Shown here one piece after another: positions 45,091 through 53,698 of a stretch of DNA of 64,000 nucleotides (within the stretch, counting starts at the first letter, position 1; every line of letters starts with the position of its first letter). The notes beneath the pieces are model-generated. The model saw only the letters and a program-made list of their open reading frames with translations. It made no database searches and had not been told where the DNA came from. Both the position numbers and the translations under genes were made by a program. Source of the stretch: an uncultured Caldilineaceae bacterium (GTDB taxonomy: Bacteria; Chloroflexota; Anaerolineae; Caldilineales; Caldilineaceae); NCBI GenBank assembly GCA_958295915.1, contig OY282381.1, positions 3,184,722 through 3,248,721 on the forward strand, read 5' to 3'.

Positions 45091-46119
45091 ATGAATATTG
45101 CCCTGGATGTCATGGGTGGAGATCATGCGCCGCACGAGATCGTTGCTGGCGCGATTTTGGCAGCCCGTCAGTTCGACGTGACCATCTCACTGGTCGGTCG
45201 GCCGGATGTCATAGAGCGGGAGTTGGCCAAACATCCGACTCACGGGCTGGATCTGCCGCTTGTGCCTGCATTTGAAGTGGTTGAAATGTCCGACAAACCG
45301 GCCAAAGCGGTGCGTACCAAGAAGGACAGCTCGATGGTTGTGGCCTGCGAGCTGGTGAAGGAAGGCAAGGCTGATGCCCTTGTGACCGCCGGCAACACGG
45401 GGGGCGCTCTGGCTGCCGGTGTTTTGCATTTTGGTCGCATGCAGAGCATTCTGCGTCCGGCGCTGATCATCCCTTTTCCCACCACCCAGGGCTTCTGTCT
45501 GATTCTGGATGTGGGCGCCAATACGGACGTCAAGCCGGAGCAATTGCAGCAGTTCGCAGTGATGGGTAGTCTCTACGCCTGTCGCATTATGGGCGTATAT
45601 AATCCGAGCGTTCGTATCCTGAGCAATGGTGAAGAGGAAGGCAAGGGCAGTCAACTGGTGCTGGAGGCCACCGCTCTGCTGGAGCGAACACCGAGTATCC
45701 GCTTTCTGGGCAACATCGAAGCGCGGGATGTGACCAGTGGTGTGGCCGATGTAGTGGTCACTGACGGTTTTACGGGCAATGTCTTTATGAAGGGCGCCGA
45801 GGGCGTGAGCAAACTGCTGCAGAGGGTACTGCTGGATGAGATCACCGCCGGACCGATCAGCAGTATTGGCGGGCTGCTGGTTCGCTCTGCCCTGCGCAGG
45901 GTGGCCCGACGACTGGATGACAATGAATACGGAGGAGCTGTACTGCTGGGGCTGTCCAATCTACTTATCGTCGGACATGGCAGAAGCAACGCCAACGCCA
46001 TCCGCCACATGATTCGGATTGCCAAACAGTCCATCGATACACGACTTGTAGAGGAGATTCAGTCCGGAATCGGTGAAGTTATTGACAGATATGACAAACT
46101 GGTACCTATCCATCGATAG
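45091..46119 (+). CDS. plsX: Phosphate acyltransferase PlsX
   Basis: 342 aa, usual length. It starts [14 protein letters not shown] with GGAGG upstream. Signature segments: [76 protein letters not shown] and [22 protein letters not shown]. It converts acyl-ACP to acyl-phosphate, the first step of phospholipid synthesis in most bacteria. A NERD-like membrane protein follows 29 bp later. No fabD, fabH or acpP genes lie beside it here. Confidence 0.97.
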   Translation: MNIALDVMGGDHAPHEIVAGAILAARQFDVTISLVGRPDVIERELAKHPTHGLDLPLVPAFEVVEMSDKPAKAVRTKKDSSMVVACELVKEGKADALVTAGNTGGALAAGVLHFGRMQSILRPALIIPFPTTQGFCLILDVGANTDVKPEQLQQFAVMGSLYACRIMGVYNPSVRILSNGEEEGKGSQLVLEATALLERTPSIRFLGNIEARDVTSGVADVVVTDGFTGNVFMKGAEGVSKLLQRVLLDEITAGPISSIGGLLVRSALRRVARRLDDNEYGGAVLLGLSNLLIVGHGRSNANAIRHMIRIAKQSIDTRLVEEIQSGIGEVIDRYDKLVPIHR

Positions 46120-46148
46120 TCAAACACATCACACAAGAAGTCCATTTT

Positions 46149-46946
46149 ATGAAAGTATACCGCAATTTGGCGGCGATCAAATCCAAAGAGCAGCGGGGGC
46201 GACGTATTGCCCTAGCGGGGTTGCTAATCCTGTTCATCGGCCTCCTCTCCAATTTTACGCCCAACTGGTTCCCGACAGACGAACGGGCCGCTAACCCTCT
46301 CATCGCCTTTGTCCAGCAGTACTGGACATTTGTCAGCTTTGGCGCTCTGGCCGTGGGATTCATCGCCTCCAATGTGGGGAGTTATTATATCAACCGCTTT
46401 GCCCCCCGCCGCTGGCCAGGTAGCAAAAAAGTCGCCAGACCGGATGAGCTTGTTGAGAGCGGGCTGAAAGGGTTTGATGACAAATATGCGCTTTTCCTGT
46501 GGGGGTTGGATGATGTGCCCTATATGTTGGTAGGGCCGTTGGGCGTTCGGGTGTTTCTCGTGCGCAGCGACAAAGGAACGGTGCGGGTATACGGAGACAG
46601 ATGGCGGGAACGGTTTAGTCTGGGCCGCTTACTCACATTTCTCAACCGGGAAGGACTGGGCAACCCCGTACGCGAGATGCAGGAGGCCGAACAGAAAGTT
46701 CGGGAATTGCTTCAGTCTGGAGAGTCCAGCGGTGAGTTGACTGTAAACGCTGCCGACATTCCCATCGAAGGGGCGGCCGTCTTTATCAACCCAGCCACGC
46801 AACTGGAACTCGAGAACCCCTCCCTGCCGGTGCTACGGGTCGATCAGCTAAAGAAGTATGTGCGCACGAAACGGAACCAGCAACTGAATGCCGGCACTGT
46901 CCGAGAGGTGACCGATTATCTGCTCAGTGTCAGCGTGCTGGCGTAA
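46149..46946 (+). CDS. Membrane protein with a NERD-like domain
   Basis: 265 aa. Two N-terminal helices (IALAGLLILFIGLLSNF, TFVSFGALAVGFIASNVGSYYI) are followed by a cytoplasmic domain with the NERD rhythm: VPYMLVGPLGVRVFLVRSDKGTVRVYGDRW, NPVREMQEAEQKVRELL, AAVFINPATQLELENPSLPVLRVDQLKKYV. NERD domains are nuclease-related, but the Asp...Glu-x-Lys catalytic set is not visible (VFLVRSDKG at the expected place), so nuclease activity is doubtful. It is probably co-transcribed with plsX. Confidence 0.7.
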   Translation: MKVYRNLAAIKSKEQRGRRIALAGLLILFIGLLSNFTPNWFPTDERAANPLIAFVQQYWTFVSFGALAVGFIASNVGSYYINRFAPRRWPGSKKVARPDELVESGLKGFDDKYALFLWGLDDVPYMLVGPLGVRVFLVRSDKGTVRVYGDRWRERFSLGRLLTFLNREGLGNPVREMQEAEQKVRELLQSGESSGELTVNAADIPIEGAAVFINPATQLELENPSLPVLRVDQLKKYVRTKRNQQLNAGTVREVTDYLLSVSVLA

Positions 46947-46961
46947 CAGCGCCATTGCCCA

Positions 46962-47717
46962 TTATTCGAACCCCAGTCTCCGTTCTTTCAAACTGACAAA
47001 ACCGGTGTGGGTGATGATCAGATGGTCCAGGACTTCGATGTGAAGGATCTTCCCAGCAGCGACGATCTGTTCTGTCACCCGCACATCCTCCGGGCTGGGT
47101 GTGGGGTCGCCGCTGGGATGATTGTGGACGACGATGAGCGAAGCGCTGTTGGCTCGCACTGCCTCTGTAAAAATCTCACCCACGCGGATCACGGCTGTGT
47201 TCAGGCTGCCGGCATAGACTGTGACGATCCGCTGGACATGGTTCTTTGTGTCCAAGAGCACGACTCGCATCTGTTCCCGTTCCAGCAGACCCATTTCCAG
47301 CATCAATACATTGGTGACATCTGTTGGGCTTTGAATCTTCGTCCGCTCTTGGGGCGCGGCAAGTAGCAGCCTGCGCCCCAACTCCATCGCAGCTTTGATC
47401 TGCGTGACCTTCGCCTTGCCTACTCCATGGACATCGGTCAGCTCCTCGAAGCTGGCTTGGGCCAGGCCGGGTAAGCCATTAAATCTGGTCAGCAACCGCT
47501 CCGCCAGCCGGATGACATTTTCTCCCGGGCCGCCGGAGCGTAGAACGATTGCCAGGAGCTCAGCGAGGTTTAGGGCGCCGGCCCCCACATACTCCAGCCG
47601 TTCTCTGGGGCGCAGATCCTCTGGCATCTCTTTGATCGTGTAATCGACGCGCGCGAGGGCTGGCGAGTCATTGTTGTTGTCATAGCCGTTTCGAGAAGGG
47701 TAGGTGGTGTCGTCCAT
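46962..47717 (-). CDS. radC: RadC/MPN+ family protein
   Basis: About 251 aa from the ATG at 47717, with AGAGG about 7 nt upstream; a TTG at 47735 is an alternative. A helix-hairpin-helix region ([27 protein letters not shown]) precedes the JAMM metalloprotease-like domain with [22 protein letters not shown], and [16 protein letters not shown] holds the conserved Glu. The role in DNA repair is unsettled despite the name. It converges with the NERD-like gene. Confidence 0.95.
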   Translation of the reverse strand: MDDTTYPSRNGYDNNNDSPALARVDYTIKEMPEDLRPRERLEYVGAGALNLAELLAIVLRSGGPGENVIRLAERLLTRFNGLPGLAQASFEELTDVHGVGKAKVTQIKAAMELGRRLLLAAPQERTKIQSPTDVTNVLMLEMGLLEREQMRVVLLDTKNHVQRIVTVYAGSLNTAVIRVGEIFTEAVRANSASLIVVHNHPSGDPTPSPEDVRVTEQIVAAGKILHIEVLDHLIITHTGFVSLKERRLGFE

Positions 47718-47789
47718 TGGGTTGCCTCTTATCAAGAAATTGATACGTTATACTTCTGCAAATTCGTGTCCCATGTTTCAACCGCGGTT

Positions 47790-48620
47790 CTACGGCTGCA
47801 GCTGGCGGTAGGCGTCGACGACAGCGCGCAGGAAGTGGAGGCTCGTCACTATGTCGGTCGGCGCTGGCTTTTCCATCTGGACCGCGATGGCCTGCGCCAA
47901 GCGGCGGATGACTACACCCGACACAGCGCGGGCCTGCCTCCGTGTCAGTAGTTCCCGGATCAGTTCATAATCGGTGGCAGACAGACGGCGGATGTGGGGG
48001 AATTCCAGTAGCAGGGACAGATCTGCATCGTCGGCTGTCTGCGTCTTCGCCACCGCCGGCACAACCAGCGAGTCCAGTGACAGATCCGTTCGCATCCGTA
48101 CAACGACCGTGCCCGCGGCCAGATCCCCCAGACGCTGGGTCTTTTCGTTGAAAAACATCACCACCAGCCCCAGCCCATAACCCGATGGCAGAAAGTCGAC
48201 CGGGCGCACCAGATTGCGCAGGAATGCTTCGACGAAGCCGATGGGGTTGCCATCCAGCCGTAGCACGCGAATCTTCAGCAGTCGTTTGCCCGGTGTCTGG
48301 CCATTCCACAGATACTCAAAGAGGGTATAATAGCCCCAGAAGATGGCGAACTGGATCAGAAAGAACAGCGCAACCACCAGACCGGCAAGCCAGCTAGCTG
48401 GTTCGCTGTCGAAGGGGGATGTTGGAATGGAGGCGCTGTCCTGGGTCAGAATTACGAGCAACAGTACGTCCAGAATCAGCAGTAAACCGACGACAATAGA
48501 GGTGTCGATCAGAGCGCCGATGAAGCGGTTGCCGATGCCGGCGATGTCGTAGGTGAAGGACACGTTCTCCGGCGTGTCGATGGCGTAATCCTGATCTAAA
48601 ATCAGCGGTTTCGTTGGCAT
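47790..48620 (-). CDS. RDD-family membrane protein
   Basis: 276 aa. The RDD domain is visible as IGNRFIGALIDTSIVVGLLLIL (Arg and Asp-Asp-like pair), three to four helices, and GQTPGKRLLKIRVLRLDG, then NLVRPVDFLPSGYGLGLVVMFF and RLGDLAAGTVVV. A C-terminal cytoplasmic helical tail follows. RDD proteins accompany SpoIIM, DUF58 and MoxR genes in many bacteria. It diverges from spoIIM with only 11 bp between start codons. Confidence 0.9.
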   Translation of the reverse strand: MPTKPLILDQDYAIDTPENVSFTYDIAGIGNRFIGALIDTSIVVGLLLILDVLLLVILTQDSASIPTSPFDSEPASWLAGLVVALFFLIQFAIFWGYYTLFEYLWNGQTPGKRLLKIRVLRLDGNPIGFVEAFLRNLVRPVDFLPSGYGLGLVVMFFNEKTQRLGDLAAGTVVVRMRTDLSLDSLVVPAVAKTQTADDADLSLLLEFPHIRRLSATDYELIRELLTRRQARAVSGVVIRRLAQAIAVQMEKPAPTDIVTSLHFLRAVVDAYRQLQP

Positions 48621-48631
48621 AGGACTTTCTC

Positions 48632-49597
48632 ATGCAACTTGATTCTTTCATCCAACGACAAAAGAACAGCTGGCGGCGTCTTGAGGAATTGACCGATCTC
48701 ACTCGGGGCAACGCGGAGGCTCTTTCAGAGGCCGAACTGCACGAGTTTGGTCGCCTCTATCAGATCGCCTCGTCCGATCTGGCCCTAGCCCAGCGAGATT
48801 TCCCCGGCCAACAAGTGACCCACTATCTCAACCAACTGGTGGGACGCGCCCACGCGCTCCTGTACCGGGAGGAGCCCTTGCGTCGACAGCAGTTGCTCGA
48901 TTTCTATCGCTTGACCTTTCCCCGGCTCTACCGGCAGTTGCTTCCCTACACGATCGCATCGACCGCGCTGTTTCTGCTGCCGGCGATCATCGCTTTTCTG
49001 GTCGTCTGGAATCAGCCTGACGCCATCTACCTCATTTTGGGCGGCCGCATCGAACAGGTAGTCGAGACGGTGGAGGAAGGCGAGCTGTGGACGGAGATCG
49101 CGCCCAGCGTGCGCGCGGCTGCTTCCACAGCAATCCTCACGAATAACATCGGTGTGATGTTCATCTCCTTTGCCGGCGCACTCACCGGCGGTCTATTGAC
49201 GCTATACGTGATGATCTTCAACGGCCTCAATATCGGCGCTCTGTTCGGACTGTTGCAGGCCCATGGTATGAGCGCCGGCCTGGCTGAGTTCGTTGTGGCC
49301 CACGGATTCATCGAATTGAGTGTTATTTTTCTGGCCGGCGGCTGTGGCTTTTACATAGCCGATGGCCTGCTGCGCCCCGGTCTGTTCAGCCGGGGCGCAG
49401 CCCTGCATCGACGCTCTCGAGTGGCTCTGCAACTGATTCTCGGCTGTATGCCACTTCTGGTCGTGGCCGGGCTGATCGAAGGTTTCATCAGTCCCAGCGG
49501 CCTGCCCTGGCTGTTGAAACTGGCCGTTGGCCTCTCTACCGGCATCGGCCTCTACCGCTATTGGTTGCGCCAGCCGCTAGAAGGGAAACAGAACTGA
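48632..49597 (+). CDS. SpoIIM/DUF95-family membrane protein
   Basis: 321 aa. It has a soluble N-terminus ([19 protein letters not shown], typical), then about six helices with [36 protein letters not shown] and [30 protein letters not shown]. In spore-formers SpoIIM is in the engulfment complex; in non-spore-formers these proteins belong to the MoxR-DUF58 module. AGGACTTTCTC precedes the ATG. It converges with the DUF58 gene (13 bp between ends). Confidence 0.92.
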   Translation: MQLDSFIQRQKNSWRRLEELTDLTRGNAEALSEAELHEFGRLYQIASSDLALAQRDFPGQQVTHYLNQLVGRAHALLYREEPLRRQQLLDFYRLTFPRLYRQLLPYTIASTALFLLPAIIAFLVVWNQPDAIYLILGGRIEQVVETVEEGELWTEIAPSVRAAASTAILTNNIGVMFISFAGALTGGLLTLYVMIFNGLNIGALFGLLQAHGMSAGLAEFVVAHGFIELSVIFLAGGCGFYIADGLLRPGLFSRGAALHRRSRVALQLILGCMPLLVVAGLIEGFISPSGLPWLLKLAVGLSTGIGLYRYWLRQPLEGKQN

Positions 49598-49610
49598 ATA
49601 AACACTGCCT

Positions 49611-50930
49611 TCAAAGCAACGTCCGCGCTTTGATCTGTAAATAGCGTTCGATCAGCGCGACGCTTAGTTCATCCGCCGGCACGTCCAGCGTCAACACTCC
49701 GCGGCTGCGCAGCTTTTCCAATGCCAACTCCCGTTCCCGTAGAAGCGTCTCTGACACAGTGCGCCGATACAGCCCCGTCACATCCGTCACGGGCTGGCGG
49801 GCAAACGCCTCCACTGTCGGGTCCCGCATCGTCACCAGCAAAGGTAGATGCTGCCGGCGCAAGCGCAAAACCGCCGCCACCAGCGCCTCATTGGTGACGC
49901 TGCCGGTCAGATCGCTGAAAACGAGCGCCAACGAGTGTCGCCGCTGGTGACTGGTGAAATGCCCGAACGCTCGGGAGAAATCCGGCTCCACAGGCTGCCC
50001 CTGAACTTTGTACAGGATCTCCAGCATCCGGTAGAACTGGGCTTTGCCCGTGCGTGGGCGCAGCCAGGCCTGCGCATCATCGGCGAAGGTCAGCACTCCC
50101 ATGCGGTCGCCCTTTTGCACCGCCACGTACGCCAGCAACAGAACGGCATTGATAGCATAGTCCATCTTTGCCACATCCCCGACCGGGCTGCGCATCATCC
50201 GTCCTACATCGATGAGCGCGACCAGATTCTGGGCCCGTTCGGTCTCAAACTCCATCGAGATCGGCTTGCCCCGTCGGGCTGTCGCCTTCCAATGGATATG
50301 TCGGTACTCGTCATCTGGCTGATATTCTCGCAGACGCGTGAAATCCGTGCCCTGGCCCCGTACGCGCACAGAACGCAGCCCCATCTCCCATAGGCGGTTT
50401 TTGCGCAGGAGCAGATCGTACTTTTTCACGTCTACCAGATTCGGATAGACTTTCACGTCCACGGACGCGGGGAACGTCGCCTGCCGCCGCAACAGGCCCA
50501 ACACAGACTCCCATCGCAGGTGCAGATCACCGAAGCGGTAATCTCCTCGTCGCGGCGGATGCAGATAGTAGACAAAATGCGCGCTCTTTTCTGGCTGTAC
50601 CGTCCCTCGCAAGATACGCTGCTCATCGGCGATGCCAAAGGACGGCGGTGTTTCGTCCCGCAGCCAAATGGAAAGTGGACGGAAGCTGGCGCGTAACTGC
50701 ACCCGCAGTTCGATGCGGTTCCAGGCGGCCAGAGACAGCCGGTCGTCATGGCTGCGCTCAACCTCCCAGTCTTTGGGGCCGGGCGTAAGTTGCCAGTCAG
50801 TCAGCAACAGCGCGCAGCTTCCGGTCAGCCAGGCCAGCCCGAGCCAAGCCAGCCAGCCGGCGAATGTGGCAGCGGTGAGAAACAGGGCGCTAACCGCCAA
50901 TAGAAGCAGCCCGCGTACTGTCAGTTGCAT
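49611..50930 (-). CDS. DUF58 domain protein (vWA-like)
   Basis: 439 aa. Two N-terminal hydrophobic helices (LLLLAVSALFLTAATFAGWLAWLGLAWL) are followed by a beta region and the DUF58 signature FTRLREYQPDDEYRHIHWKATARRGKPISMEFE, then a vWA-like domain (NLVALIDVGRMM, MGVLTFADDAQAWL). Normally encoded directly after moxR; here moxR starts its neighbourhood 4 kb upstream, across inserted genes. Confidence 0.95.
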   Translation of the reverse strand: MQLTVRGLLLLAVSALFLTAATFAGWLAWLGLAWLTGSCALLLTDWQLTPGPKDWEVERSHDDRLSLAAWNRIELRVQLRASFRPLSIWLRDETPPSFGIADEQRILRGTVQPEKSAHFVYYLHPPRRGDYRFGDLHLRWESVLGLLRRQATFPASVDVKVYPNLVDVKKYDLLLRKNRLWEMGLRSVRVRGQGTDFTRLREYQPDDEYRHIHWKATARRGKPISMEFETERAQNLVALIDVGRMMRSPVGDVAKMDYAINAVLLLAYVAVQKGDRMGVLTFADDAQAWLRPRTGKAQFYRMLEILYKVQGQPVEPDFSRAFGHFTSHQRRHSLALVFSDLTGSVTNEALVAAVLRLRRQHLPLLVTMRDPTVEAFARQPVTDVTGLYRRTVSETLLRERELALEKLRSRGVLTLDVPADELSVALIERYLQIKARTLL

Positions 50931-51050
50931 TGCAGTTTAGAGGTGAATCCGGGAGATAATTACTGAGGCATTAGGCTGTTGCAGGCATAGAAAAAGGATA
51001 GCTCATCCATCACAAATATGCGCTTGCAGCGCGATGATGCAAAGGAGCTT

Positions 51051-51575
51051 TCACTCTTCACCATAAAAATCGTCATCCGGCTCAACCACATCGATCCCCG
51101 CAGCGCGTAGAGCCTGGGCGCTGAAGCTGTTGATTGCGCCAACCGCCAGAATCATCCGTGCGGGCACAACTCCCACCTCAGATATATATAGCCTCTTTTT
51201 TCGGTCTAATCTCTCCAAAATGCCTCGCCGGACGCTGGCAGCGATTTCTATCAGGATGTGGTCGCCGTTTTTCATCACCACGAGGTCGAACTGCTCCCCC
51301 TGAATGTGTCGCTCCGTTACAGTTGCGTCGAAGGATTCCTCGAGCACTGACTTCATCGTTTTGCGGAAGAGACTTTCACTATGAAGCCCCCAGCGTGAAC
51401 CAAGTCGCGCCAGGGTAAGGCTCTAAGCTGTCGAAGCGATCGTCCATCTTGTCGAAGCGCTTGTCCATCTTGTCAAAGCGATCGTCCACCTTGTCGAAGC
51501 GCTCATCCACCTTATGAAAGCGGTCTTGGGTTTCGTTGCGATGGATGCGTAGTTCGTCTTCCAGTGAATTGAAAG
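51051..51575 (-). pseudogene. DUF3782-like coiled-coil plus PD-(D/E)XK-type gene, truncated and frameshifted
   Basis: From 51575 down, one frame encodes a coiled coil of repeated DERFDKVDDRFDKMDK units. Near 51420-51430 the frame shifts, and another frame continues LGSRWGLHSESLFRKTMKSVLEESFD, then LVVMKNGDHILIEIAASV and a Rossmann-like end. Together these have the DUF3782 order. The 5' part is cut exactly at the end of the tnpB element (51576) and no start remains. The intact-looking 101-codon frame at 51051-51356 is only the C-terminal piece. Confidence 0.75.
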
Positions 51576-52920
51576 GGAATTATATACTTAACTGCACAAG
51601 TATATCTTTCTCAGCCAGCTTTCGGCTGTGCGGGCTATTCCCACCCGCGTTCCTGAATATTTTTAGCGGCGTTCAGATCCCGGTCTTCCGTATGCCGGCA
51701 CGAGAGGCATACAAAGGTCCGATAGTCCGCCAGCTTCTCTTTCCTTACTTCACCACAATGGGAACAGGTCTTGGATGTGTTCCTGGGGTCCACTTCAACG
51801 AATTGTCTACCGGCCCATTCTGCCTTGTAGCGCAACTGTTGAAATAGTATGCCCCAAGTCTGTTCCATCATACTGCGATTCAAGCCACGTTTACGATTGC
51901 CACCACGTCGAGACATGTTCTGTATTGCCAGCTTTTCGATCGCTATCTTCTGATAGTTTCGCACGATAGCAGTGGTCAACTGATGGCATTCATTGCGATT
52001 GCGTACTGTATTCCTACGCCTCTCGCGGGCAAACGTAGCTACCGCCTTTCTCCGTCGATTGCTGCCTTTTTTCTTTGTGGAGATGGCGCGTTGCAAGCTT
52101 GTTTCTCTACTTCTGTCAATCACGCGCCGGGATACTGTTTCCCCATCGCTGAAGGTCATGCGTTCGTTTACGCCCATATCTATGCCCACCGCAGTATCCA
52201 CAGGCGCAAGGAGGTTCTGTTCCTCTTCATAGACAAGGTCAACTGTCAGAATGCGACCGTGCATACCGATTCGCAAGGCTTTCAGCCGGCTACTGTCTGG
52301 CATCCTACGATTGGGCCGTATCCTGATAACGGGTAATCCTTTTACCTTGATACGATTGCCTTTCACCATGCCTGCTGTAACGCTTGCCAACTCAAGGCAC
52401 TGATAGCGCTGATGTGGTTTGAAGCGTGGATAGCCCGGCTTTTCCCCAGCTTTCACCCTACGAAAGAAGGCCTTGAATGCCCTGTCTACTCTCACTAAGA
52501 CTCCGCGAGAAACTGTTATCCCTATATCACGCCAGAACTGTTGTTCCTTTCGCAGTTGGGTCAGTCCCTTCATCTGCCTGTACATAGTCATGCCCTTGCC
52601 ATCGGAAAGATAGGTGTTCTTTCTCTGTTCAAGGGAACGATTGTATAGCCAGCAGCATGAGCGCAATACCTCACGGATACGAGCATAGCCAGCTCGCGAA
52701 CAGTAGCCTCGTTCTTGGTAGGTTTTGTGGATTGTGGTACTCTGGAGAGTATCCATAAGCTCTGACCTTGTGGATCGTAGCCCGTGGTGCTTCCAACACC
52801 GACGGGCTTTTCTCTTCTCGGGACAGGCAGACCTGCCCCTCGTTCCTTGAACTATCTCCATCATACCACATCCTCACACTCAACCCACGGGAATCCTTGT
52901 GCAGTCAAGTATATAATTCC
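51576..52920 (-). mobile_element. tnpB-only IS605-family element, copy 2 (complete)
   Basis: Ends at 51576-51600 and 52896-52920 are 25-bp inverted repeats starting GGAATTATATACTT, with one mismatch. It carries only tnpB. After the tnpB stop a stem CAGCC-GAAAGCT-GGCTG (about 51609-51625) precedes the right end, a plausible 3' part of the omega-RNA. The element disrupts the DUF3782 gene. Relative to copy 1 it has about 30 extra bases in the leader of tnpB. Confidence 0.85.
51635..52756 (-). CDS. tnpB: TnpB, RNA-guided nuclease of an IS605/IS1341-type element (copy 2)
   Basis: 373 aa from the ATG at 52756 (MDTLQSTTIHK), matching the start of copy 1; a frame opens further upstream at 52864 but that part differs between copies. 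RuvC residues: GIDMGVNERMTF (Asp), IAIEKLAIQNM (Glu), zinc ribbon CSHCGEV and CLSCRHTEDRD, then LNAAKNIQERG (Asp in RDLNAA). The full set suggests an active nuclease. Transposition would need a TnpA in trans. Confidence 0.95.
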   Translation of the reverse strand: MDTLQSTTIHKTYQERGYCSRAGYARIREVLRSCCWLYNRSLEQRKNTYLSDGKGMTMYRQMKGLTQLRKEQQFWRDIGITVSRGVLVRVDRAFKAFFRRVKAGEKPGYPRFKPHQRYQCLELASVTAGMVKGNRIKVKGLPVIRIRPNRRMPDSSRLKALRIGMHGRILTVDLVYEEEQNLLAPVDTAVGIDMGVNERMTFSDGETVSRRVIDRSRETSLQRAISTKKKGSNRRRKAVATFARERRRNTVRNRNECHQLTTAIVRNYQKIAIEKLAIQNMSRRGGNRKRGLNRSMMEQTWGILFQQLRYKAEWAGRQFVEVDPRNTSKTCSHCGEVRKEKLADYRTFVCLSCRHTEDRDLNAAKNIQERGWE

Positions 52921-52977
52921 TTATTATATCACATAGTCACTTGCTTTGTATCGCACCCTAAGTTCATCGTCCTCATT

Positions 52978-53014
52978 CGCAAAGTGGGGGGGCGCCCTCC
53001 GGGTCACTCAGTAT
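52978..53014. repeat. GC-rich motif next to tnpB element (copy B)
   Basis: CGCAAAGTGGGGG, GCGCCCTCCGGG and CTCAGTAT: the counterpart of 1255-1290. It overlaps the end of the decayed FAD-oxidase gene. Confidence 0.6.
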
Positions 53015-53603
53015 TGATCACATAGGAACGGCCCCAGTGTCAAACCGGTGGGGCCGTGGCCCGTTGCGAGGTATACGCCCATCACGCCGGGAACGGCTCC
53101 CAGCACGGGCAGATGATCGGTGGTGTAGGGGCGCAGGCCTACGCGAATTTCATGAATAGCAGCGTCGCGCAGGCCGGGGGGCCAGGCGCAAGGCTTCCTG
53201 TAGCATTTCCTGAACACCACCAACGGTTGTGTGGGGCGTGCCAGTCTCCCGGGTAGCGCCAACAGCTACACGACCACCCGGCCAGGACAGCCGCCTCAAC
53301 GTCATTGACGGCTACCATTAACTTCGAACAGTGGCTGTAGGCCTGAGATAGCTCCTCAACGGGCACGCCGTTGGCAGTGAGATCTTCGATCAACACAGAG
53401 TAGCGGCGACTGCATCCAGAGCGAAATCATACCGGAGGCGCCCATCCCGGGTGCTGCTCTCTGGGGCCAGAATGCCCGCGCCCGTCGACCGGCCCACATC
53501 CCGCCGGTCGCATAGCAGCGTGCGTGCGCCTACGCTGTCCAGCGCGATAGGCCGCGGCTGCTCCGACAGTGCCACCGCCGATGATGATGAGATCGAAGTC
53601 CAT
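53008..53603 (-). pseudogene. Decayed FAD-dependent D-amino-acid/glycine oxidase-like gene
   Basis: The N-terminus from the ATG at 53603 reads MDFDLIIIGGGTVGAAAAYR (FAD-binding GxGxxG). The frame then breaks, and the next frame reads VGARTLLCDRRDVGRSTGAGILAPES. A further frame shows IEDLTANGVPVEE, and the last gives VGLRPYTTDHLPVLGAVPGV and TGHGPTGLTLGP, a typical DAO C-terminus. The total is about 200 codons against about 380 usual, so there is a central deletion as well as frameshifts. Confidence 0.8.
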
Positions 53604-53698
53604 AGGAGGCCCTTATCGTTCTACAGGACTGCGTGTGTTTCTGATGTAGAAACAAGAACCGGTGGCGTGCGCGATGCTCTGGCCACCGATCAATATCG

